From assembly GCF_033958435.1 (NCBI RefSeq), contig NC_134145.1:40761501-40825500 (forward strand): 64,000 nucleotides of DNA, in the 5' to 3' direction. Every line of letters begins with the position of its first letter. Within the stretch, counting starts at the first letter, position 1. Shown here in pieces: positions 9,484 to 20,056 of the stretch. Origin of the DNA: Carettochelys insculpta. Its lineage: Eukaryota > Chordata > Testudines > Carettochelyidae. The position numbers were made by a program, and so were the translations under genes. The notes beneath the pieces are model-generated. The model did no database searches. It worked only from the letters and a program-made list of their open reading frames with translations, and had not been told where the DNA came from.

Positions 9484-11538
9484 CTACAGCCCAGCAGTGG
9501 GCGTGCCCGGCCGGGAGCTCCGCCGGGCCTGCAGTCTGGTCCACGGCTGGGTGGGAGCGGGCTCCACCGGAAGGTAGCGGTGCCGGCGAGTCTCGGGTGG
9601 CTCCAGGGGTCCCTCGGTGCGGTGGCCCTCGCGGGGAGGTGGTGGGGCGACGGCGGACGGCCCAGCGACGGCTGGAGCAGCTGGTGGTGGGGCTGCAGGA
9701 GCAGGCATGGCGGGCGGTGGCTCGGCCGGTGCGGCATGGGGGGCCAGGTAGTCAACCAGCCGGTTGATGGTCTCCACATAGGCCCCCCATGCCTCCCTGC
9801 ACCAGGCCAGCGCCTGCTCCTGCAGCCGGAGGTGCTGCTCCGACACCTCCAGCTGCCGGCGGAGGATGGCCAGCAGCTGGGGGTCCGTGGCCGCCGCCGG
9901 TAGCAGGCGCGGGGTCCGCCGTCTGGCCCTCCGCGGGGCCGGTCGTTCCTCGGCCGAGGGGCTGCCCTGGAGCGAGGGTCCCGGAGGGCTCTCCGGGACA
10001 ACCGAGGCCTCGCCGGCGCTCTCTTCCGGTCCTTCGGATGGTGCAGGTGCAGGTACAGGACACAGGAGAGGAGGGGGGAAAGAAGAATGGAGACAGGCGT
10101 TAGTGTGGGCCCCGAGCCGTGGCCTTTGTCCCCCCCGCCCTGTGCTGCAGGTTCCCCATCCCCGTCCCCGGGAGATGCTGCTGTGATGGATGGGGTTCAG
10201 GGGTCCCCCTGCCCTGCAGCCCGTCCCCTGGTGGGAGCGACTCTCACTTCACACCTCAGGGTCTGAGAGCAGGAGAGGTTTCTTAGGCCACAGATGGCCA
10301 GTTTCTGGCAGGAGTGACAGCACCAGCTGTCGGAAGAGACAGTCCTTCCAATGCGTAGTGGGGAGAAGACCCCAAGGGGGGCCCCTCTGGGATGCAGCTT
10401 TCCCCCTCCTCTGGCTGGCTGCCTACCAGCTCTCCCTTCCCCTAGCCTCTACCTGTGGCCCCCGCCCTCGCCCCCCAATTCCAAGCCAGCTCGGCTCCTC
10501 CCTCCTGTTTGCCCGGGGCAGAGGTGTCACCTGCCAGCTGTAGCGCCAGGATCCTCCTTTGGCCCTGGGAGCTCCTCGGCTCTGGTGGCTCATATGTAGC
10601 CTGAGTCTCCCTTTGGCACTCCCCCCACTCCATCACATGCTGCTGCTGCGGGGTGTCCCACCCCCTCCGCCCAGGGGCCCCTCGAGGTTCCGCTCCGCCC
10701 TGGCCCGGGGATGGGGCATGGCACTGTCATGCAGGGTGGCGGGGGGCAGGGGCTGATGGCTGCAGTGCTGTGAGGGCCATGGCCCTAGTGTCCTTGGGGC
10801 CATGGCCATGTGAACGTGTGGGGGGCCCTGGACACATCTCTGTTCCCCCCGCCCCTCAAGCCCCGGGGTGTCCACCAGAGAGGGGTACCTACCTGTGGGT
10901 CCGCTCCCACGGTCCGGAGATCCCCGGGGGTCGGAGGCCCTGCTGCTGCTCCGGGATGGCAGGAGGAGGATCTGCAGGCTGGATTCTGCGGAGGAGGATC
11001 CCCCCTCCTCCTCCTCCTCCTCCTCCTGCCGCGATGTCCCGGGGATGGCCTCCGGGGGGGGCCCCCGGGGTGCGGGGCTTGCCTCTGGGGCGGAGTCCGT
11101 CTGCAGGGCCTGCTCGGGCTCATCAGCCAAGGTGTCAAGGGTGGCCGGAGGGGAGGAGGTGTGCCGGGAGCCCAGGATGTCCCTGAGCTCCCTGTAAAAG
11201 GGGCAAGTGATGGGGGCGGCCCCAGATCGGCTGGCCGCATCCCGGGCCTGGGCATAACCCTGCCGCAGCTCCTTGACCTTACTGAGGACGTGGTCAGGAG
11301 TGCGGGCAGGGTGACCCCGGGCAGCCAGGCCGTCGGCCAGCCGAGCGAACGCATCTGCGTTCCGCCTCTTGCTCCCCATTACCTGGAGCATCTCCTCCTC
11401 GCTCCAGAGCCCCAGCAGGTCCCGCATCTCGGCCTCCGTCCAAGAGGGGCCCCGCTGCCGCTTCCCAGACTGCGTGGCCCTCTGGCTGCTCTGGCTGCCC
11501 TTGGGGGGGGTCCCCTGGGGGCGCTGCTGGGCAGCCAT
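9484..11538 (-). CDS. Harbinger Myb/SANT-like accessory protein, E2 copy, open frame but damaged acceptor
   Basis: Exon 1 is 11538-10893 (ACAG|GTAGGT) and exon 2 is 10046-9484; joined phase 1 they give 402 open codons. Exon 1 encodes the Myb/SANT domain (SWTEAEMRDLLGLW, RRNADAFARLADGL, SKVKELRQGY) and a run of about eight Glu. Exon 2 carries ILRRQLEVSEQHLRLQEQAL, probably helical, then Ala/Pro repeats ending in PGTPTAGL. The acceptor dinucleotide expected just before CTGCACCATCC reads AC instead of AG, so normal splicing at the family site should fail. The intron holds the LTR-like insertion at 10182-10637. With frames open but the acceptor lost, I treat the gene as recently or marginally inactivated. 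Confidence 0.7.
10182..10637 (-). mobile_element. Solo-LTR-like insertion in the E2 Myb gene intron
   Basis: A 456-bp segment begins TGTGATGG and ends CCATCACA (the TG...CA rule) and is flanked by TGCTGC on both sides (10176-10181 and 10638-10643). E1 and E4 have an uninterrupted sequence at this place. The same insertion is in E3. It has no coding capacity. This structure fits a solo LTR of a Ty3/Gypsy-like or ERV-type element; the family is not identified. The flanking duplication is in a GCT-rich run, so its exact length is uncertain. Strand is assigned from the TGTGATGGAGTGGG end, which is typical of a 5' LTR edge. Confidence 0.6.
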
Positions 11539-11635
11539 CGCCGCTGTGTGGTGGGCTGAGGGCTGTGCAGGCTGCCCGCGTGTGCAGGCTGCAGCCTGCA
11601 TGTTGCCTCAGCCTCCTGCAGTCAGGGCGGGGGAG

Positions 11636-11652
11636 GGGACCTTTAAGGGGCC
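11636..11652 (-). promoter_or_regulatory. CCTTTAAGGGGCC box upstream of the E2 Myb-like gene
   Basis: A TATA-like box about 105 bp upstream of the ATG at 11538, equivalent to the E1, E3 and E4 boxes. Role inferred. Confidence 0.4.
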
Positions 11653-11967
11653 GCTCCACGCGGCCACCAGTGAGCTGAGGGGCTGGAGAGAGCGTCTCTC
11701 AACGCCCCCAGCTGATGGCCGCCATGGAGGACCCGGCAATTTTGACGTTGCGGGACGCGGATCGTCTACACTGTCCCTACTTTGACGTTGAACGTCGAAG
11801 TAGGGCGCTATTCCTATCTCCTCATGAGGTTAGCGACTTCGACGTCTCGTCGCCTAACGTCGAAGTTAACTTCGAAATAGCGTCCGACGCGTGTAGACGT
11901 GATGGGCGCTATTTCGAAGTTGGTGCCGCTACTTCGAAGTAGCGTGCACGTGTAGACGCAGCCCTAA

Positions 11968-14640
11968 TGTCCAACCTAAACCTCCCTTGCTGCAGCTTAG
12001 GTCCATTGCATCTTGTTCTATCTTCAGAGACCAAGAAGAACAAGTTTCTCCCTCATCCTTATGATACCCTTTTAGATACCTGAAAACCGCTATCATGTCA
12101 CCCCTCAGTCTTCTCTTTTCCAAACTAAACAAGCCCAATTCTTTCAGCCTTTCTTCATAGGTCACATTCTCTAGACCTTTAATCATTCTTGTTGATCATT
12201 TCTGGACCCTCTCTAATTTCTCCATATCTTTCTTGAACTGTGGTAACCAGAACTGGACACAATACTCCAGCTGAGGCCTAACCACCACAGAGTAGAGTGG
12301 AAGAATGACTTCTTGTGTCTTGTTCACAACACACCTGTTAATGCATCCCAGAATCATGTTTGCTTTTTTTGCAACAGCATCACACTGTTGACTCATATTT
12401 AGCTTGTGGTCCACTATAACCTCTATCCATTTTTGCTGTAGTCATTCCTAGACAGTCTCTCCCCATTCTGCATGTGTGAAACTAATGGTTCCTTCCCAAG
12501 TGGAGCACTTCGCATTTGTCCTTATTAAACTTCATCCTGTTTACCTCAGACCATTTCTCCAATTTATCCAGATCCTTTTGAATTATGACCCTATCCTCCA
12601 AAGCAGTTGCAACCCCGCCCAGCTTGGTATCATCTGCAAACATAATAAGCATACTTTCTATGCCAATATCTAAATCATTGATGAAGATATTGAACAGAAC
12701 CACTCCTAACACAGACCCCTGTGGAACCCCACTCGTTATACTTTTCCAGCAGGATTGAGAACCATTAAGAACTACTCTCTGAGTATGGTTATCTAGCCAG
12801 TTATGCACCCACCTTATAGTAGCCTCATCTAAATTGTATTTGCCTAGTTTTTTTTATAAGAATATCACGTGAGACCGTATCAAATGCTTTACTAAAGTCC
12901 AGGTATACCACATCCACCGCTTCTCCCCTATCCACAAGGCTCATCATCCCATCAAAGAAAGCTATCAGATTGGTTTGACGTGACTTGTTCTTTGCAAATC
13001 CATGCTGGCTGTTCCCTATCACCTTACCACCTTCCAAGTTCTTGCAGATGATTTTCTTTAATTACCTGCTCCATTATCTTTCCTGGCACAGAAGTTAAGC
13101 TGACTGGCCTGTAGTTTCCTGGGTTATTCTTATTCCCCTTTTTATAGATGGACACTATATTTGCCCTTTTCCAGTCTTCTGGAATCTCTCCTGTCTCCCA
13201 TGATTTTCCAAAGATGATAGATAAAGTCTCAGATATCTTCTCTATAAGCTCCTTGAGTATTCTAGGATGCATTTCATCAGGCCATGGTGAGTTGCAGACA
13301 TCTAATTTTTCTAAGTGATTTTTAACTTGTTCTTTTTTTATTTCAACTTCTAATCCTACCCCTTTCCCACTAGCATTCACTATGTTGGGCATTCCTTCAT
13401 CAGACTTCTCAGTGAAGACCAAAACAAAGAAGTCATTAAGCATCTCTGCCATTTCCAAGTTCCCTGTTACTGTTTCTCCCTCCTCACTGAGCAATGGACC
13501 TACCCTGTCCCTCGTCTTCCTCGTTTCTAATATATTTATAAAAAGCCTTCTTGTTTCCCTTTATGCTGTAGCTAGTTTGAGCTCATTTTGTGCCTTAGCC
13601 TTTTTGATCTTGCTCCTGCATTCTTGTGTTGTTTGCTTATATTCATCCTTTGTAATTTGTCCTTGTTTCCATTTTTATATGATTCCTTTTTTATTTTGAG
13701 ATCATGCAAGATCTCCTGGTTAAGCCAAGGTGGTCTTTTTCATATTTTCTATCTTTCCTACACACCGGGATAGCTCGCTTTTGGGCCCTTGATCATGTCC
13801 TTTTGAAAAACTGCCAACTCTCCTCAGCTGTTTTTCCCCTCAGTTTTGCTTCCCATGGGACCTTACCTACCAGGTCTCTGAGTTTACCAAAATCTGCCCT
13901 CCTGAAATCCATTATCTCTATTTTGCTGTTTTCCCTTCTTCCCTTCCTTAGAGTTGTAAACTCTATGATTTCATAATCACTTTCACCCAAGCTGCCTTCC
14001 ACTTTCAAGTTCTCTACCAATTCCTCTCTATTTGTTAAAATCAAATCTAGAACAGCTTCCCCCCGTTAGCTTTTTCAAACTTTGGAATTAAAAATAATGT
14101 ATCCAATGCAACCCAAGAATTTACTGGATAGTCTGTGCCCTGCTGTATTAGTTTCCCAACATATATCTGGATAGTTGAAGTCCCCCTTCACCACCAAATC
14201 TAGGGCCCTGCATGACTTTGTTAGTTGTTTAAAAAAAGCCTCATCCACCTCTTCCACCTGGGTAGGTGGCCTGTAGTAGACTCCTAGCAGGACATCACCC
14301 TTGTTTTTTATCCCTCTTAGTCTAACCCAGAGACTCTCAACATGTCCATTTCCTATGTCCATCTCCACCTCAGTCCAAGTATGCACATTTTTAATATATA
14401 AGGCAACACCTCACCCCTTTCTTTCCTGTCTATCCTTCCTAAGCAAGCTGTACCCTTCAATACCAACATTACAATCATGTGTATTATCCCACTAAGTTTC
14501 CGTGATGCCAACGATGTATTTATTTATTAGCACTTCCAGTTCTTCCTGCTTATTACCCGTACTTCTTGCATTTGTATATAGGCTTCTAAGATATTGATTT
14601 GATCTTGCCTCCCTGTTTTGGCCTGACCCTCTTTTTACTC
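11968..14640 (-). pseudogene. CR1 ORF2 remnant (endonuclease and reverse transcriptase)
   Basis: AP-endonuclease pieces are GVYYRPPTQ and [11 protein letters not shown] (14386-14075) and a C-terminal [16 protein letters not shown] (14044-13793). RT motifs follow: [19 protein letters not shown] (about 13130-13060), the motif A block VYLDFSKAFDTV (about 12880-12915), motif B SGVPQGSVLG, and the catalytic FADDTKLGG (about 12620-12640). The C-terminal region is LGCINRCVVNKTQEVILPLY and RPQLEYCVQFW, then the ERLKELGLF block. Frameshifts separate the blocks and the 5' boundary is approximate. It would encode target-primed reverse transcription of the LINE; it is dead here. Confidence 0.88.
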
Positions 14641-14835
14641 TGACATTGTTGCCCATGCTGCCTCCCATTCCTGACTCATCTCCCAGGTTTCTATGTTCTC
14701 TACTTACCTATGGGCTTTGCTCCCCTACCCCCATCAAACCTAGTTTAAAGCCCTCCTCACTAGGATAGTCAGTCTGTGTCCAAATACGGTCTTTCCCCTC
14801 TATGAAAAGTGAATGCCATCTCTGCCTAGCAGTCC

Positions 14836-15417
14836 TTACTGGAATAGCATCCCATGGTCAAGGAAGTCAAAGCCTTCCTGGTGACACCATCTTTGAAGCC
14901 AGGCATGCACCTCTAGGATGCACCTGTCTGTGCCTGGGCCCCTACCACTGACAGGCAGGATTGAGGAGAATATCACCTGCACCCCAAACTCCCTCACCTG
15001 TGCCCCCAGAGCCCTGAAGTCACTCTTGACCTGCTCAGCATCACACCTCACAGTATCATTAGTGCCCACATGGATGAGAAGCATGGGACAGTAGTCAGAG
15101 GGCCAGATAATCCTCGACAACACCTCTGTAACATCTCGGATACGGGCCCCTGGCAGGCAGCATACCTCCTGAGATGAAATGTCAGGGCGACAGACGGGCA
15201 CCTCCGTCCCCCTCAGAAGAGAGTCCCCGACCACCACGACTTTATGTTTCCTTCTCGCAGTGGTAGCAGCAGACTTCCCAGCCTGGGGGGTGTGAGGCTT
15301 CTCCTCTGCTGTATGGGGAAATTCTTTGTCTCCTGTATCCAGTACAGCATAAAGGTTTCCTACTACCACGGTGGGAGGGTTCTGCGCAGGGGAAGAACAC
15401 TGCCTACTGCCAGTCAT
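14836..15417 (-). pseudogene. CR1 ORF1 remnant with SGNH/GDSL-type esterase domain
   Basis: An open stretch of 193 codons includes KHKVVVVGDSLLRGTEV (the GDS block) and MLLIHVGTNDTVRCDAEQ (the GTND block), the two signature motifs of the esterase-like domain in CR1 ORF1 proteins. An N-terminal PHD-type zinc finger, usual in full-length CR1, is absent, so the copy is 5'-truncated. The frame ends in a stop after MLFQ, while homologous sequence continues (GRDGIHFS, then RRALN), so the stop is secondary decay. Confidence 0.82.
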
Positions 15418-15424
15418 ATTTAAG

Positions 15425-15720
15425 TTTCATATTCATATGTCATATTTAAGTTTCTTCAGTACTCAGTGAATTCCATCCGATCCCTGTGACCTACTACTGT
15501 TTAATTTATCATTTTTTCCAAAACTCCATTTGTTGCTACATGGGACAGTTCGTCAGATTTGTCACCTAAAAAGAATAGCCCAGGTAAGAGAATCACACTT
15601 ATATCCTCTGAAGTGATCGCCAATACAAATAAGTCACTGAACTCCTCTGCAATACCCTTGTCTTCCTTCAGTGCTCCATTAGCAAACAAAACTCACATAC
15701 TGCTTATCCTTTGTCTATGT
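15425..15720 (-). pseudogene. Second LINE fragment, endonuclease-RT linker (CR1-like)
   Basis: The minus frame reads KGIAEEFSDLFVLAITSED, then VLEKMINKLNSSRSQGSDGI, matching in layout the linker and RT N-terminus seen in the neighbouring CR1 ([15 protein letters not shown] and [14 protein letters not shown]). It sits directly upstream of the 5'-truncated CR1, in the same orientation but from a different part of ORF2, so it is a separate fragment or a rearranged one. Confidence 0.55.
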
Positions 15721-16065
15721 TTTTTTATAACCCTTTGCCTTCGATTGCATTGCTCTTTTATACAAGTGATGTCAGTGGGCCAGAGGCAGATAAAGGTACC
15801 TCGCTAATGGCAATAAGTAGGTTTGGAGTTAATAAGGATTCTAGAATTTACTCTTGGAATGTCTCTTGGTTGGGCATTGTGCTAGTCTGTTTTCAGTTTT
15901 AAGAGCATATGAGCTGACTTACAAGAACAGAACATCTGTGCAGTATCCCATCTGATTGTGGCCAGAGCCAGATGCTTCTGAGAAAAGTGTAAAATCCGCA
16001 TCGTGAACCTTTAACTATCTGAAAATCATTGTCACCTTCCTAAGGTTATTCTAATTATCACTCAG
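15721..16065. other. No gene or repeat recognised
   Basis: About 345 bp between the LINE fragment and the first small Harbinger derivative. No ORF with family features. Confidence 0.45.
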
Positions 16066-16068
16066 AGT

Positions 16069-16750
16069 AGCTGTGTCTACACGTGCACGCTACTTCGAAG
16101 TAGCGGCACTAACTTCGAAATAGCGCCTGTTGCGGCTAAACGCGTCGGGCGCTATTTCGAAGTTAACTTCGACGTTAGGCGGCGAGACGTCGAAGTCGCT
16201 AACCTCATGAGGGGATCGGAATAGCGCCCTACTTCGACGTTGAACGTCGAAGTAGGGACCGTGTAGTCGATCCGCGTCCCGCAACGTCGAAATTGCTGGG
16301 TCCTCCATGGCGGCCATCAGCTGAGGGGTTGAGAGATGCTCTCTCTCCAGCCCCTGTGGGGCTCTATGGTCACCGTGGGCAGCAGCCCTTAGCCCAGGGC
16401 TTCTGGCTGCTGCTGCGGCAGCTGGGGATCCATGCTGCAAGCACAGGGTCTGCAACCAGTTGTCGGCTCTGTGTATCTTGTGTTGTTTAGTGCAACTGTG
16501 TCTGGGAGGGACCCTTTAAGGGAGCGGCTTGCTGTTGAGTCCGCCCTGTGACCCTGTCTGCAGCTGTGCCTGGCACCCTTATTTCGATGTGTGCTACTTT
16601 GGCGTGTAGACGTACCCTCGCAGCGCCTATTTCGATGTGGTGCCGCGCAACGTCGAAGTTGAACATCGACGTTGCCAGCCCTGGAGGACGTGTAGACGTT
16701 ATTCATCGAAATAGCCTATTTCTATGTTGGCTTCACGTGTAGACGTAGCC
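16069..16750 (-). mobile_element. A1: 0.68-kb internal-deletion derivative of the E Harbinger family
   Basis: The ends are family termini with TSD AGT (16066-16068 and 16751-16753). Read on -, it keeps the transposase-side terminus, the CCCTTTAAGGG box, the ATG and a 14-codon miniature frame (MDPQLPQQQPEALG, stop). It then jumps to the Myb-side subterminal region and terminus. No transposase body remains. Confidence 0.93.
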
Positions 16751-17065
16751 AGTATGTCCAGGGTCAGCATCCTTTTCAAGGCAGAGTGTGGGAATTTGTC
16801 CTTTTGACCTCTATGTATGGTCTGAATCACTAATAGTCCTACTTACAACAGCTTCATTAATAAATAAATTAAGAGGTAGACCTTCAGCTTTGATGTGGTT
16901 GACAGAATTGACTGGTCTTTTGTTAATCCACATGTGGCAGGGCTTTTAGAAAATTTCTGGATGCATGGGGGAAGAGGGATGGGACCAAGCTCCTGATTCT
17001 TGTGCCAATGAAAACTGGCTCATGCGCCAATCTTGGCACCCATGCCGAGGGTTGCTGAACCCTCG

Positions 17066-17305
17066 TCTACACTACAGAGAGCACAAGAGCATCAGCATAC
17101 TGGCATAGTGACAGCATCATAATCCCATAACATAGATAAAGGAAAGCCACCTCCCCAAATAAAGTCAGCTGTCCTGAAGCCCTCTTCCACTGCTACAGCT
17201 GCATCTATCCTCAGGTTTTTGTTGGTACAGCTATGTCAGTCAGGGGTGTGTTTTTTCACATTCTGACTGATGTAACTGTGACAATATAACTTTTCAGGGT
17301 AGCTC
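17066..17305. mobile_element. Old foldback fragment, T-like
   Basis: TCGTCTACACTACAGAG at the left and a GTACAGCTATGTCAGTCAGG...CTGACTGATGTAACTGT foldback at the right, with a CAGGGGTGTG/TTTTTTCACA centre, resemble a decayed terminal-inverted-repeat element. Boundaries and family are uncertain. Confidence 0.35.
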
Positions 17306-17867
17306 AGCCTGACACTGGTAGGCATGTGCAAAGCACAAGAAGGAGAACTGCCAAACAGTAAGTAAACTGAGGCCAGATGAAAGAGAAAGGAAAGGAAACA
17401 GGAAAAACAACAGAAATTATGTGCACAAGGTGAACAGCTTTCCTGTTTTTAAAGGGTCAGTCCCATATTTAAGCCCTCCTGCAAGTGCCTCAACTTATTA
17501 AAGGTGAGCAAATTGTTCCTTATGTTCAGTCTCCCTCACCTCAATACTGGCAGGACCTGCAGCTGGCTAGATCCCTGCTTGCCATGTACCCACCAGCAGT
17601 GAGGGGGTGAGGAAGTCCAGTGACTGTCGCTAGGAGTTAGTGCACAAGCCTGGTGGTAGGTTGGAAGGTGCAGTGCACAAGGCTGGATGCTCCCTCTGCT
17701 GATCTGTTGGCGCAGCCCTTCCTGTGTCCTGACTCTTACCCAGCAGGACCCTGGCCCCTGTCTTATTTCCGGCTATCGCTGACCACATGCTGTGAGCTGT
17801 GAGCAGGCATCAGGAAGCAGCCACTTATGCATTGTCTCTGCTGCCTAATTTGCAATGTCTTAGTGCC

Positions 17868-17891
17868 CCATGACCTATGAGGAAAGACGGG
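17868..17891 (+). mobile_element. CR1 fragment, 5' part of a copy split by E3
   Basis: ATGACCTATGAGGAAAGAC is the CR1 segment that normally runs into TGAAAGAACTGGG, which is found immediately after E3 at 22545. The copy is therefore interrupted by E3. It is 5'-truncated near 17868. Confidence 0.7.
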
Positions 17892-18158
17892 AGCTACGTC
17901 TACACGAGAAGCCTACTTCGAAGAAGCCTATTTCGATGTGGAGACATCAAAATAGGCTATTTCGATGAATAACGTCTACACGTCCTCCACGGCTGGCAAC
18001 GTCAATGTTCAACATCGAAGTTGGGCAGCACCACATCGAAATAGGCGCTGCGAGGGAACGTCTACATGCCAAAGTAGCACACATCGAAATAGGGATGCCA
18101 GGCACAGCTGCAGACAGGGTCACAGGGTGGACTAGCGCTTCCGTGGCAACAGCTAGCT

Positions 18159-18177
18159 GCTCCCTTAAAGGGCCCCT
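18159..18177 (+). promoter_or_regulatory. CTCCCTTAAAGGGCCCC box upstream of the E3 transposase
   Basis: Same box and spacing (about 75-90 bp to the ATG) as in E2. Role inferred. Confidence 0.45.
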
Positions 18178-18249
18178 CCCAGACACACTCAGCCTGCACA
18201 GCACGCGGTCTGAAGAGCCACAGGCACGCAGACCTCGGGCGACGCAGTC

Positions 18250-18257
18250 ATGGACCC

Positions 18258-18293
<36 letters not shown>

Positions 18294-19666
18294 GCCAGAG
18301 GTCCACCCAGCCCTCCCTGCAGGAGCAGGGCTCGCCCTGATCCATGCCATGCGGGAGGCAGCTGAGCACCTCCTTGCCACACCGGAGGAGGAGCGGCCTG
18401 CAGGGGAGTAGGACTCAACCCCCAACCATGCAGCACCCCGCCCGCCCCCCGCCGCCTCACACGCCGCTGCCTGTGGAGCTACCCCACCAGCACCGACTGG
18501 TGGGAGCGGCTGGTGCTTGAGGAGTGGGACGACAACTGCTGGCTCAGGAACTTTAGGATGAGATGGCAGACATTTATGGAGCTGTGCCAGTGGCTCACCC
18601 CCGCACTCAGGCACCAGGACACCACCATGCGGCATGCCCTCCCAGTGGAGAAACGGGTCGGCATCACTGTCTGGAAGCTGGCCACTCCAGACAGCTACCG
18701 ATCCGTGGGGCAGCAGTTTGGCATCGGCAAGGCCACTGTCGGGGCTGTCCTCGTGGAGGTAAGAGGACCCATGGGGGAGGGGAGGGAAGGGGGGCCCTGG
18801 CAGGGCAGGGCAGGGCAGGGGAGGGGAGGACAGGGGGGCCTGGGCAGGGCAGGGCCACGCACACCCTGCTCACCCCTCATTGGTGCTCTCCCATGTGCTT
18901 CCCCTGCAGGTCGTGCGTGCCATCAACACCATGCTCCTCCACAGGCTCGTGAGGCTGGGGGACCCAGATGCCACCATCGTGGGCTTTGCCATGCTGGGCT
19001 TCCCCAATTGCTTCGGGGCTCTGGATGGGACTCACATCCCCATCTGCGCCCCGCAACACAGTGGAGGACGCTACATAAACCACAAGGGCTACCACTCAGT
19101 GGGTCCTCCAGGCCTTGGTGGACAGCCAGGTCCATTTCCAGGACATTTATGTGGGCTGGCCTGGCAGCACCCACGACGCCCGGGTTTTCTGGAACTCGGG
19201 CCTGTGCCGCCGGCTGGAGACGGGGACCTACATCACCCAGAGGGAGATCCCTGTGGGGGACACCACCATGCCCCTCTGCGTCATCGCAGATGCGGCATAC
19301 CCCCGCTGGCCCTGGCTCATGCACCTGTACACGGGCCATCTCTCTGCCAGCCAGGAGTGCTTCAACCAGCACCTGAACCACACGCACCAGGTGGTGGAGC
19401 GCTCATTTGGCCGCCTCAAAGGGCGCTGGAGATGTCTCCTCACCCGCCTGGATGCGGGCCCCACCAACATCCCCCAGATTGTGGGTGCCTGCTGCGCCCT
19501 ACACAATCTGGTGGAGAGCAAGGGGGAGGCCTTTTTTCAGGGCTGGGCTGTGGAGGCCAGCAGGTCCGACGTGCAGCCACCCACTGCCCCCAGTCACCAG
19601 GTGGACCCCGAAGGGACCCGGGTCCGGGAGGCCCTGCGGGCCCACTTTGATGAGGTTGCGGGGTGA
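18250..19666 (+). pseudogene. Harbinger DDE transposase, E3 copy, broken near the N-terminus and in exon 2
   Basis: Exon 1 is 18250-18758 (GAG|GTAAGA) and exon 2 is 18910-19666 (CCTGCAG|GTCGTG). MDP is followed by 11 Gln. An in-frame TAG ends the first stretch near 18410, and the downstream frame (LVLEEWDDNCWLRNF onward) is shifted. One extra G near 19102 (TCAGTGGGTCCTCCAG) shifts exon 2 again. After that the frame is open to the stop: YVGWPGSTHDARVF, VIADAAYP (second Asp), VVERSFGRLKGRW (Glu, 35 residues later), then CALHNLVESKGEAFF and a C-terminus ending HFDEVAG. The first Asp is in FGALDGTHIPI. The 151-nt intron is not a multiple of three, unlike E1, E2 and E4. Confidence 0.92.
18258..18290 (+). 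repeat. (CAG)11 tract coding polyglutamine
   Basis: Eleven CAG codons after MDP in the E3 transposase, equivalent to the 14-unit tract of E2. Confidence 0.9.
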
Positions 19667-19774
19667 ACTCTGCCAGGCCCCCCACTGCACCCCGCTTCCT
19701 CCACAACACTCCCTGCCCCTACGCCCACACCACGGAGCACCCAACAGCACACTCCCCCCTACTTTTCCTGGACA

Positions 19775-19780
19775 AATAAA
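19775..19780 (+). terminator. Poly(A) signal AATAAA for the E3 transposase
   Basis: AATAAA lies 109 nt after the stop, followed by GT/T-rich sequence (TTGTGGGTG, GGTTTTCTTTG), a usual polyadenylation context. The hexamer is mutated in E2. Confidence 0.6.
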
Positions 19781-20056
19781 AGCACGCACTTGTGGGTGAA
19801 ATGAAACTGGTTTTCTTTGAACTGTTTTTTTAACTAATAACAACAAACTATATACAAGACCTTCTAACTAAACTATTATATAAGTGAATAATAAAAAAGT
19901 TTGCATATATTATATGTACAAAAAACAGAAAACCAGGGATTACAAGGAAGGGGAGAACTATTTACTTGCGGGGGGATGGGGCAAACAGGGGGCACAAATA
20001 AATAAGTCCCAAAACTATATACAAGGCGGAGGGGCCACGTCCTGGGCCCCACGCCC

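Larger units (their letters stand above)
7342..11963. mobile_element. E2: PIF/Harbinger element, transposase on +, Myb-like gene on -
   Basis: The left end GGCTACGTCTACACGTG and right end CACGTGTAGACGCAGCC are near-perfect inverted repeats. Flanks are CCA (7339-7341) and CTA (11964-11966), a 3-bp duplication with one mismatch at best. The right flank is CR1 sequence but the left flank is not. The element contains the transposase (7641-9055), the convergent Myb-like gene (11538-9484) and an LTR-like insertion at 10182-10637. Confidence 0.92.
11964..15420 (-). mobile_element. CR1 LINE, nearly complete but decayed, 3' end missing at the E2 junction
   Basis: Reading on -, the order is partial ORF1, a short spacer, then ORF2 endonuclease, RT and C-terminal region. 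Sequence stops at the E2 right end inside the 3' region (ending TTTAGGTTGGACATTA on -). The matching CR1 3' tail is not on the other side of E2. The C-terminal [16 protein letters not shown] block is a CR1 hallmark. All reading frames contain stops or frameshifts. Confidence 0.92.
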
